Below are positions 27,290 to 38,900 of a DNA stretch of 64,000 nucleotides, in pieces; the stretch's first letter is position 1; each line of letters starts with the position of its first letter. Under the pieces are notes generated by a model. The model was not told where the DNA came from, did no database searches, and was given only the letters and a program-made list of their open reading frames with translations. The position numbers and the translations under genes were made by a program. Source of the DNA: Dasyornis broadbenti (lineage: Eukaryota > Chordata > Aves > Passeriformes > Dasyornithidae). The stretch spans positions 1-64,000 of the forward strand of contig VZRN01003246.1 of NCBI GenBank assembly GCA_013397935.1, read 5' to 3'.

Positions 27290-28559
27290 GACATTGCGGT
27301 AATAGTTGACTTAAAATCTGAAAAAAGGAAACAATTAAAAATTTTTCACTTTTATAAATCACTCACAAACTGTAACTAAAATCTATTTCTTTTACAGTGA
27401 AAAAGACGTGTAACATTTAGACACTTTTTTTTCTTAATCATATTGTAGAAGTTCTAGCTTTTTACCAACATGAGCAAAGATGGACCTTCAAATCCATTCA
27501 ATTGCTTTCCTAAATGATGTCCTACAAAACTACAGTGAAACTCTTATTCTTCTACTATAGTACAAATAGTGTTACTGTGAAATGAGCTCTATACCTGACT
27601 TCTTCTGTATGACTAATTCCCACTGTATTATCTTAAACCATGATGATAATAGGAAAATCTGGATATGGAAATCTCTGCACATGTAATGGTGCATGATCTT
27701 ATTTTAGCTTTTCAGCTTTAGCTGAATTACAGAGATGTATTATGCTAATTAAGGATTTTCAACTGGCAAAAATGAAGAATGGTGAAAGCAAGAGATGAGG
27801 TGCTCAAAAAATACCTTTCAGGCCTCTCTGCAGCCTCTGCACGTCACTGTACAGAATCCCAGCAAAGTTAGCTACATAGGTATTAATATTTCTTTAATAT
27901 ATTTTAATATAGGCCAGACAGGGTCAGTGCTTTGAAAAGAAAACTCTTGAGATATGTCATCCTATTAAAAGAAATTATTTGATGATTTAACAATTTAAAG
28001 AAGCTGTTCTTATGAGGATGGACTGTTGTGATATGTTAAGGTGCATGTGTGAATACGTAAATGGTTATTAAAACTCATATAGCTCTGTACCCAGCATTAG
28101 GGACAGTGTTAAACTCTAAGGACTTAGGGCGAAACATGACTTCGAGCTAGTTTGTGCTACAAGGTTTTCATCATCACTAAGTCTGTGAAACATGATCGCG
28201 TGTGAAAAAGTGCACTTCTAGGTTTATGACACAGAGAGAAGAGATACGGGGCTGCACTAGCACCTATGCTCTTGTGGACCCCTGGCCCTTGTCCCTTTCT
28301 TTACCCAAAGAACAATTAACCTCAGATTTTTTAATTTTTAAAAATAAATATGGAGCCATTTAATTTGTGGGTTTTGAAATAACCAATTTCAATTTTCTCC
28401 TTTCCCAAAAATCAGAGGTTAAAAATCTCTTGTGCTAAGAACAAAAGCTAGCCAGTCAATCACATGATAGCAGAAGTGTAGCTGTTAGGGAGCAAGGGGC
28501 AGGCAAGTCAATAATGAGGCTATGTATTGAACACATATAATTTATATATGTTCCTTTTC

Positions 28560-28900
28560 CAGGTTAACTATAGATGGCCCATCTACCTTGATCAACATCA
28601 GTAAAACTTTGTCCCAAATCGATGGTATGTGACATATCACACCATGATTCTTTTGTCATCTCTAATTACAATCTGTCCCTCATGCCAAATGGATTGCAGT
28701 CACTTTATGTTCATGGTGTTTGCCTTCAGTCTTATGGCTCTTTGTCAATGTTCAGCCGTAATCACAAGCTTTTGTCGCTCATGTCCCAACTCCTCTGGGG
28801 GGACAGGGGTTGGCAGCAGGTGTTACTGTCACCTATCAATACTTTACTATAGATATTAACACATATTACAATAAACACAGTAGTACAAGATATTATATAG
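28560..28900. mobile_element. possible old retroelement remnant
   Basis: Includes atgccaaatggattgcagtc, atggtgtttgccttcagtc, ggcagcaggtgttactgtca and an AATAAA at 28870. The wording feels like avian LTR-derived sequence, but I cannot name a family, and no coding domain is present. Confidence 0.25.
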
Positions 28901-29866
28901 ATATTAAATATTACATGGGTTAAGATGATACAATACTATGTGTTTTACTAGCAAACATGCACACAATGTCCACAGAAGTAAAAAGTGCCCTGGAAACCAG
29001 AACACAGGCAGTTCTCTCTTGCCTCAAGCAGGAGATCCAGGGCCTTCGAAAGTTCATAATTGCCATGACATCACTTCCTTCATGTGCCAAGTGGAAAACC
29101 TATGAATACAATATTTGTAGCGTGTTTTCAGTTCTTGAATTTATTGTTGAAGATGTTTATACTTCTCTACTTTTTCTGTAGCAGCCACTTCTAAAGATTT
29201 TTCAATACTTTCCTATTTCATGGTGACATCCACTTTGGATGCCTGGTTCTCTTTCACAAATATCAGGTCTGATTTGTATAATTCATTGTTCTGATCTCTT
29301 ATGTTTGGCTCCTGAACACTATCCAGTCTTTCTTTTTAGCTTCATTTGATCACACTTCACACAGTTGGTTGTGCCTTTTGATTCTCGCCTCTTGCACAGC
29401 AGAACACTACCGGGTGATACGGGAATTATTTACTACGTATTTATTTATTTATTAAATAGAAAATTAAGGTTAAATTGCGACGGAAGGCGCATGGCAGGGA
29501 GATGCAGGCAAAGCCGGCCCGGCTGCGCAGCGGGCCCGGGTGCCGCCGGGCCGGGCCGGGCCGGGCCATCCAAGGCCCTGCGGAACGGCCCACAGAACCG
29601 CACATTCCCACAGCCGCTCCCTCGGGCTCCGGAGCCCGCCCCGGCAGACCCGGCGTGAGGCGGGCCCATACCGGGAGGAGGCGGTGCCACGGGGCCCAGG
29701 CAGGGGCGACGAGGAAGCGAGCGCTGAGGCAACGCCGGGCAGTAGTTGGCAGAACCTCTCTTCCCTGAAAAAGCTGCTCACTAGGGTAGGAGCCGCGGGC
29801 TGATCCCGCTGCGGCCCCGGTTGGGCGGTGCTGGCGGTGGGCAGGGACTGAGCCAGTCCTGGGAGC

Positions 29867-29893
29867 ATGCGGCGGCAGCAGGAGGAGGAGTGA
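29867..29893 (+). other. upstream ORF in the presumed LNPEP 5' UTR
   Basis: An ATG with A at -3 opens an 8-codon frame (MRRQQEEE) closed by TGA, 68 nt before the main start and in a different frame. If the transcript begins upstream of it, scanning ribosomes would meet it first and it could lower LNPEP translation. The peptide itself resembles no known product. Whether it is transcribed is inferred. Confidence 0.45.
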
Positions 29894-29961
29894 AAAGCCG
29901 CGGTAGCGCCTCCGCGTCGTTCTCCGCCTCGCCAGGGCTGAGAGCGGACTCCGGGAGGAAG

Positions 29962-29980
29962 ATGGAGCCCTTTCCCAGCG
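29962..29980 (+). CDS. LNPEP: LNPEP coding exon 1 (start codon, residues 1-6 and part of 7)
   Basis: The exon reads MEPFPS plus the first base of Asp7, then a GTGAGT donor at 29981. Human LNPEP also begins MEPF and continues into the DRxQLPRN sequence that opens exon 2. The ATG has A at -3 and G at +4, a strong initiation context. It is the first in-frame ATG in the open GC-rich stretch upstream. This exon is far too short for ORF-based detection and was placed by joining phase 1 to exon 2. Confidence 0.93.
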
Positions 29981-32900
29981 GTGAGTACCCGGGCCGCCGC
30001 TGGAGCCCGGGACGGGGCCGCGGGGCCTCCTGGCGGAGGCGCGTCCAGCGGGAGCTGCTTGCCCAGAGGAACGAGAAAGGCTTCGTAGTCGTGCTGCCCC
30101 CGTGCTCCGCGGCTTGAAAATTGTCTCAGGTTAATTAGGCATAGGTGTGTTGAACGAGAGAGGTGAGAGGAGCTCCCTCGCTTCTTCGGCGCTGTTGCAC
30201 TTCTCGCTGCCCGGCCGTGGTCTCACTGACACTGGGAAGTCAGGGCGACCTTACACCAAGGTGTGCGCTTGCTGTGTGTGGCACCGATGAAGGAGCCTTA
30301 TAGGCGTCTGGGGTGCCAAAGTAGGAATGATTCTGATGGGAAGGAGGGTCGAGTACCGCTGTTCATGGCGTTTTCCTGATCGGGGCACTCTTACCAGAGC
30401 GAAAGGAGAAATAAAATAAAAAAGTATCAGCGGTGTATGGAGTAGTGTTTCAGGGTGTTCATGAAAGCCAGAAAGCTTTCAGAGCTGTCCGTGCATTGAC
30501 AGAAGTGCTTGAAATAGCGACGTGGTTGCGTATGCTTAGAGATAAGCATACGGGAGCGTTTGCTGACATCGTGATACAGCCGTGTGTGTGCATCCTGTGC
30601 TTGTGACTAAAATGAAGCCATGTAAAGTCCGTGTTGCTTCTGCCTCTACTAATAGTAACACATTCTACCCGTCCAGATCGGAGGAGGAAATGAAGCTCTC
30701 AGATCAAACTGAAACTAAAGTATGTCTAGTTAGATTCAAGACCATGGCCAAATATGGAATTACACAGTGGGTAAAACAACAGCCTTCTTGTTGAAAACGC
30801 AGCACTTCTGTTACAGGTGGGATTTGGTCTGTTAATTGACAAGTGTGTTGGATAGCCATCACTATTGCACCAGGTAGAATTTGCTGCATCATATTTTAAC
30901 TCCTCAGTGACTGGCCAAGTTAGAGTATGAAACTTATGTCAAATTTAGAAAAAACCCTATGCACTAAACAGTAAATTTTCTGTGTCATGGCAGGAGGGTT
31001 GGACCTAAATGATCTTCAAGGTTCCTTCCAACCCATTCTGTGATTCCATAAACCATTCTATGTATCTATAAATATATGGTCATTGCCTTGCATTTCCCTT
31101 TTCTCAAATACATGAAAAATCCCCTATAATTTGAGGCTACTATTTAGAATATGAAAGAATCTGAAGGTTATGAGTTCTAGGCATATTTTGGTGGCTTAAC
31201 TAGCAAGACAGACCTTTTCCTTTTTTTTTTTTTTTTTTTTTTGGTCATGTTAAAATTACAGTTTGTACAAGCAGTTGGTGTTTTGGTTCTCTAGTTAATC
31301 CTGGCCTTAGTACAAGGTCTTTCATCTACAGCTTATTTCAGTCACAGGGTTGTAGTCTGCATTCTTGTATGCATGGTAAAAAGAGCTTGTCTTTAATAGC
31401 AGTGCAGTTTGGGGGAGAATTTTATTTTAAAGTCATCTTGCTAAGGCTATTCTATTTGAAAGAGCTAAAACGTTGAAATATTTTTTTAAAGGTCTGTTTG
31501 ATACAATACTATTGCTGCACTGTGCAACAAAACATGTAAAAAAAACTTCTGCTCCATGCAACTGGAAGAAATGGACCTGTGAGCTTGAGCATGTAGCTTA
31601 AGATACTGAAAAGCAATGTTCATGCACTTAGCTTCCTAATTTTGTTCCCTGAAGTGAAAAGCCTGCAGATTGTGGTGAGACTGGAAGAAAATTTGGAGCT
31701 GAAGCTGGTCAATAAATTTCTTCATGAAGCTGGCTCTGCTGGAATGGACACCACAGAGAACATTTTATTACTAGTTTATAACATTTATATTACTGCAAAT
31801 ATGTTGCTCCTTATTTCTGATGATCTTGAGGCATGTTTTGTGCTCAATAGCAGCTCAAAAATCTGAAGTGAAGAGGGTGTTTACATTAGTGGCTTTTTGA
31901 ACAGAATTTTCATTTTCATAGCTGGTAGTCTGGAACCTTTTGTGGGTATCAAAATTTTCGAACAAACCAGGTTTTTGTTTCGTCTTATACAATACTTATG
32001 AGTTCTGTTTGTGAGTCTAAGTTGATTTCCTGTGCAAAGTAAATTCAGAAGAAAGGATGCCTATCACTGGAATCTTACAATATTATATCTGTAGAGCTCT
32101 CAGTTCTTTGGGGCTTTTACCTTTTTAAAATAGGGGGGTACCAACTGGATCTTAAGATTTTCCAGAGGTGTTTTAGTTGGATTCAGAACTCTGATGCCCA
32201 TTTGGCATACTAGCAATGATACAATTTCTTGTTTTACTTTGTGGTTGTAGAGCTGTGTCAGAATGAATATATATCTTAAAATGGACTTTAAGGTAGCAAA
32301 TGCACTGAAGTGGATATGAATTCTGGTTTTTCTAGTTCAGTAACTGGTGGGGTTTAGGGGGTTTTTTAATTCCTTTTCCTAAATAAAAGAGAAAACACAG
32401 CTATAATGCATTTCAAAAGTCAAAAAACTCCTTATCCTTTCCTTGAAATCCAGTAGAGGGTGTGCTAAACTTTACTGTTTGAATAGTTTCTCCAGTGGAA
32501 ATGCTCAGATAAACTTAAGTAAATTTAAGATTTGGTTTTTTTATACTTCACCCCTCACCCCTGTACTGTAAACTTAGTTTTGGTCGTCCTTGAAGAGATC
32601 TTGGCTATATCTTCTCTCCTGCCTAGGAATTTAGGTGGAGATAATGTATGAGGTCTGTGGCTCTGGAAGAACAGTTAATTGCATATTTATTTTTAGCGCC
32701 TGGAATAACTGAGTTAATCACAGAATATCTCAAGTTGGAAGGGAACTTTAACAATCATTGAGTCGAACTCCCAGATCCTCTCAGGATTACCTAAAACAAC
32801 CCATAACTAATGGTAACATCTAGACATTCCTTGATCTCTGGCACGATTGTAACCACATCCCTGTTCCAGTGACCAACTATCCTCTCAATGAAGAACATTT

Positions 32901-35900
32901 TCCTAATGTCCCATCTGAATTTCCTCTTGAATGTTATGAATGCTATAAATTAGTTAATGTTCTAGAAATGCTTACTTGTAGGATTGTTTTTGAGATGGAT
33001 TCCTCTGTTTTGCGTGACTCTTCTTAATTTGAGATTTTTCCAAAATAAAATGAATAATCTAAGTTTAATTAAAAGTGCATTGAAGTCTTCCTTATTGTTG
33101 CACATAATTTTTTTCCTCCCTAAGCTGTATGATCGCACAGTCCTCTGAATTCTGCTCTGAATCAATGAGGAGAATTTATTTGTTTTGGTTAGTTATTTGT
33201 TACCTAAACAATTTCAGTAAAATGAAAAGAAACAAAAAATGCAAGCCAAATGAAAGAAGTGAAATATGGACTAAAGGGAGTTTGTCATGTTGGACATCTG
33301 TGTTTTGGACATAAGCAGAAGACTTGCAAAATAATTTGTAATTATTTTTTGGATTGTATGTGTTTCCGAAAGATTTCATCATTTCCTGTTTAGTGCATTA
33401 AATATGTAACTTCTCTACTTGAGATGAAAAAAGGTGGAAGTGAGCTATTACAGTGTTTCTTATTTAAGAGAGGTGGCATGCATGAACTTGCAACTGCAGA
33501 TGGGATAACTTGTGATGATCTGCGGAAATGCAAATAACATTCACTTTTACTGACATTTCTGAATTATTTTTATCCTTTTCATACACAGCAGATGCAGTCT
33601 TTGATATTAATTACATTACTAAATTGATGAACAAAATAAAAGGACTCTCATAGGAAGAAGTGGGTTGGTTTTTTTGTTTTGTTTTGGAAAGCAGAAGTAA
33701 ATCAGGTAATGTCCTTTACAAAATGAAAATGTCATTTGCAAAGTCTAGCTATTTCAGCTAGTTCCTGTCAATTCTAAAATGTTCTCCTTCTTTATGTTAA
33801 TTTTTTTCAGTATATCAGTGTATTGGAGATTGCAGGAGCATGTTCTGTGTGCATAGCTTTAAGTCTATTGGGGACAGCAGGCATAGCCTTGACTGCCAGT
33901 ATTTTACACTGTTGTGTCATGGAGCTGAAGGGCTCCTGTTTGTCTTAAACTGTTATTCAGTCCTAAACAACAGATTGAATAACCCTTTTTTTGGTAAGAT
34001 AGTAGATAAAAAACATCAAAGAGGTCTGTTCTTAATGTCTTTTTTTGCTCCCTTGTGTTTTGCATGTACCGCCAAATATTACTGGCAAAAAAAAAAAAAA
34101 AAAAAAAAAGCTATTTTAATTGTTCCCGGGNAAAAAGCTGATTTAATCTGTTCCTGAGTGTGAGTTTTCTGTTGTTCGAGTGCATGGTGCTGGGTAGTAG
34201 TTTTCCACAAAGCTGTGTTATAGTATCTGCACTTGTGTTCCTCTGTCAGCTCAGTTAAACAGGAACCTGTTTTTTCAATGTGTTGGGTATGTGTTTGCTT
34301 TTACTGCTTTGCTGTGAACTCCCTGCCAAGCAGTGGATGTTCAGCAGGGGAATCCAGTAACTTAAAGAATGTCTAAAGATCAGAGTGTAGATGCTCACTA
34401 TTTGTTAGTATTTTTCCACTACAGAGTTAGTATTCCACTTGTAGAATGAAATCAGAGTATCTGTGTGTTTATCTTGGAAGTAAAAAATGTTGAAAGCTTA
34501 TGTTGACTTCAGTATCTACCTGTAAAAGTATTCCAGGACTGTCTTGTCATCTTTTTTTGGAAGATGATGTAAAGTTGAGCAACCATGTTTCACATCGTTG
34601 AGGCTGTGGATATGTGTGCTGGATAAAGCCCTGTAATGACTGCCATAAAAACTGGTGGAAACAATTAAAAGCAAGGATAAAACCACCTCTGTTTGTTTAA
34701 CTAGTCAGAATATTTTTTTAATATTAAATGGGCACTGGTATAACAATTACATACAAAGAAGCTGAATTTGTCTTTATTGAATTCAGAGGATTCAAGCTTT
34801 TCTTTTCCTGCTTTACTCAGTGATTTGAGAAAGTTCCATGGATTTCCGGTTTACCTGGATAATATTTTTTTTCATAAAATACAAAAGCAAAGGTTGTGTA
34901 GAAGAACAAAAACATTAAGATTTCTTTATGAGTGAGAGCAGTATTATTCCTTTGTCTTTCAGAGAAACGTATGCATGGCAGCCACTGCTTAGACTTTGGT
35001 CCAACAGTTCCTTAAAATAATATCGTATTAACTTTTAAAATACACCAGGATTTTGTGTGATCTGGAATTTAATTGCCTCTAAGTGTTTTAAAGAGTACAC
35101 GTGTACCTTTGAAGTTGTGTTTCAACTATTTATGATAGTGCTTTAAATAGTGGAAATATATTAACTTTTAATTGTAATAATCATGAAAAGATTGTGTGCC
35201 TTCTTGCGCAGAGAAAGATGAATACTCGTGAAGGAAATTTGGAGTAAGGAGTGAGTGGAACATGTCTGGAAAACTCATCCAGTTGATCAGAGGCAGGAAT
35301 TTCAGGGTAATACGGTGTGTTGCGCAGTTTGTGTCCCTAGGGCACAGCTGATGCTTTATTGCTTTATGAGTGTTGTCTTACAAGAGATGTTCAAGGAAGA
35401 TCTCAGAGCCCAGCTCTTCTTTTGGATTATTCAGGGCTTGTAGTAGTCTATTGCAGCAATGGTCTTCTTTACTACATCTGGTGAAGAATGGAGAAGTGGA
35501 ATCCTAATTCCACTGAAGCACGTGATGCTTTCAATTGGTTGTTTGTTCATGTGGAAATAAGGTGAGTTTTGATTTTAGAACTTGGGGGTTTTTTCTATCA
35601 AAACTCCCACCAAGATGTTTGGAGGAGTGTTTCAGTGCGCATTACTAAGCATAACTGTGTGCAGAGAACTTTGCTTTGGTTGTAATCACTCTGACATTGA
35701 AGGAATATTTTCTGTTAACTGGAGTTCATGTGTAACCGTACTTCCACCACAGTGCCATTGACTTTTATGGAGAATCAATTATATTCAACACTAAGGATGT
35801 GCCTAATTTACCAACTATTCTAGGGCCTAATAGTGGTTTTTATTTAAGCCTTTCTTTTGTATAAAAACTGACAATTTAATCAGTAACAATGAGTTGGTAG

Positions 35901-38900
35901 CACATCAGTAGAACAACTTCCATGGTTTTTCATGCATGAGAACCAGTAGTTCTGGAAATAGCAAGAATTATGTTAGTGGGAGTCTAAAATGCTTCAATAT
36001 GCTTTTAGAGGCCTCATGCTTCTGACCTGTAAACCATTATAAGAAAACAACAAAGAGTAGGGTTTTAGAAAATGGGACAGTGAATACAACATGTATAAAC
36101 TGTCAGTTGTGTCATCAAAATTTGTGCTTTTTATCATTGATGGAGATACTAATGAGGCCTTAGTGTCTCTTTTGGCACAAATGAATAATCATGAGTGTGA
36201 GTCATTGAATGGTTTAGTTTGCAAGGGACCTTCTGTAAAGTGTCTGGTATCTGAGCAGCCCTGGTGATGGTTGTTACAAAGATTGTTTCAAAGCTGATGC
36301 ATGATACCTAGATAGGGTTGTGGAGGAATTTAGATCTCAGTATTTCTTAAGCTACCAGGCAGACACACTGCCACTTCTTTCTTTGAGAATACCCTTTGTC
36401 TTATTATGTCATGAGGCTGAGAAAAATGTAGTTAGATGTTTTTTCACTCTGTTAAAATGTTACTAAATTTACTGCATCGAGAGTCATTATCAGTAATCTT
36501 TAGACGTTGTTGCTTTTGTGAGCTGAACTACCAGTTGTGGAGCAGTGAACATGTTGTGTGTGCTTGTGACCTACAAATGGTTTCATACAGTTGGAGCTGT
36601 CAAGTGTGTATTAAGTAACAATAGTAATCCAGAAGGTACATTGGGTTGCTTCTGTAGAGATTGTTCAAGACAAGAGGATATGATTCTATTAATATATTGC
36701 TAAAAGCAAACAAACAAAAAGATAAAGGAAGCGTCAGTTTGTATACAGTCTTACCAGGTTTTATACCTGACAGTCTATTAGATGTTTCAGAAAACTCTCA
36801 AAATTTTTTTCTTCAGAATGACTGGTACCAGCAGAGGAATGTGTTGTATCCTCAGCTGTGAGGAGCCTGGTATTTATCAGACATGAAATTTGCAGACAGA
36901 GGTTGTGAAAAGGGTAGTCAACAGTTCTGACTCCCAGCTCTGGGAGTTGAGTAGCTCAAGAAATTTGAGACACAACTTACTGTGTGTCTCCAAGTTTCAG
37001 GATCTTTTCATTACACCCCCGTGGTTAAACATTTTGTATGATATTAATTGCAAAACATACCTTTGGTAAGATTGGAAACAGAAAACTAAAGCAACCATAT
37101 TCTATAATTAAAGACAGAAGCTTCTTTCCTATCCTGTATTTTGTTCAGCCACTGGCTGAGGATTGAACACTGCCTCAACCTTGTGCACACTTTTCTTTCT
37201 CAGTAATATCTAAAGAGCAAAGTGTCATTTAAAATAACTTTCTCTTTCCTTCCTTCCACTTCCCCTGCCTTTTTTTCTTAGGAAATCTAACTGGTACCAG
37301 ATTTAAACTTGGAAATATACGGTTAAAGATGAATGGATATAATGTATCTTGGTTGGATATCAAGACCCAGACTAATTTTCCTTTGGTTAGCCTTAAATTC
37401 TCCACTTATATCCTCTTAACTCCACATAAATAATTACAACAAAACTAAGTTAGTTTTTTGCTGGTTTATAGGTGGAGTATTCAGTAAATGATCCACTGAC
37501 TTTTTTCCCCTTCTATGATATTTTCTTTTTGTTGATAGCATGGAAGTAAAGATTTGAAAAGAAGTCTCAGTAGTAGCCTGGTTATCTACATATAAATTTA
37601 ACTGGTAAATGGTGAAATGTAATTGATCCATGTAATTCTTCAGCCTGAGGTCCTGCCAAAGAAAAGACAATGTACTTCGTGTAAAAATCAGGAAGAGACT
37701 TTCAGAGAACCTTTTAGAAACATCCAAGACTAATAAACACTGACTTACTTGAAATTACACTCCTGACTCCTGTTTCTTATAGCAACTTCAGATAAGAGAA
37801 GATCTTAAAATACATATTCACACATTGTTTTTATTTCCATGATACAGTGAAAAGGCAGACTTTTGCTTCTCTGTGCAGAAGTCTATGTGCAGAAGCATGT
37901 AATTGCATTATTTGTCTCACATTCATTTAAAAAAAACATGCAAACAAGTAAACAATAAAAGTAGACCTTGCAGTATAGCTTGAAGGAGCAAGTGACCTTG
38001 TAAGGCTTGGAACTTGAGTTTCCTTGCATGTTTTGGAGTGAAAAGCAGCATTTGTCTTCCTTTGCAATACAGGAAAATCTATTAGTTTTCTAGTTAGCAG
38101 GTGTTTTGAGGAAAAAAAGGACTTTTTTCTTTTTTTCCAAACCATCATCTGTTTTGTAGACTATTTGTCTGTAGAAGCCATGATATATGCTTAACTATAT
38201 AGATTCTTGTAAACCTCTACCAGTTATTTGTATCTTGAAACAAAACCCTTGCAAAGTGGCATATGTGCTTCTAGTTGTGAGCAGACTTTAGGTACTGTCT
38301 GCCTTTTGATAAGAGTGTATATTAAATTCATACAGAGTCATCATATCTGTTTGCTTGTGGATGTTGACACTACAAAAAGCAACAGCTCTGTTTTTTTCTG
38401 TGGAGTCAGTGTGTGCCTTTTTTTCTTTTTTCTACTCTTTTTTAAATTGTTTTCAGCATATAAAACTACAGAAGCATATATATGTTTTGATCTGTTAAAA
38501 ATATGTAGTGCATATGTAATCTTGCAGCATCATGGGAATTAAGAACACGCTCTTAGCCTACCTATTGTTTCTGTTCTGTCTCTTAAAAAGGAGGCAAGTC
38601 ACTTGGATAATTCAGATTTTCATAGCAATTCTGATTTTCATAGCAATGAGTAATGTTGCGTAATATTTCTTGTTTGGTCTTTTTTGCCTTGGATTATGTC
38701 TTTTTTTTTTTGGTCAGAATTCTTTGAGAGAGAAGATAGTGATATTTATCTTGTAGCAGCCTAACTTTTTTTTTTCCAGAAATGTTGTACTGCTGTAAAT
38801 GTTCTAAAAGTAAGATTTAACACATTTAAAGTAACTGCAGGCATGTAAGTTTTTTATTTCTAAATGCAAAGATTTGTGCTTTCCTATAAGTGACTATATA

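Larger units (their letters stand above)
23426..29461. other. intergenic, no gene seen
   Basis: AT-rich with no recognised exon. Includes AGCATTA repeats near 24438-24500, a poly(A) at 27274 and a possible retroelement remnant at 28560-28900. It ends in tattta repeats that abut the LNPEP CpG island. Confidence 0.5.
29462..30110 (+). promoter_or_regulatory. LNPEP: CpG island: LNPEP promoter and 5' UTR
   Basis: Base composition changes sharply from AT-rich (tattta repeats ending near 29458) to a CpG-dense block, and falls off again after about 30110. A GC box (GGGCGG) lies at 29823 and there is no TATA box at a plausible distance, as is usual for a broadly expressed gene. The 5' UTR lies between here and 29961; the exact transcription start cannot be read from sequence. 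Confidence 0.85.

Noticed and set aside
29470..29868. 132-codon minus-strand ORF in the LNPEP CpG island
   Set aside because: Composition-driven open frame (Pro, Ala, Gly, Arg rich) with no domain; GC-rich islands give such ORFs by chance.
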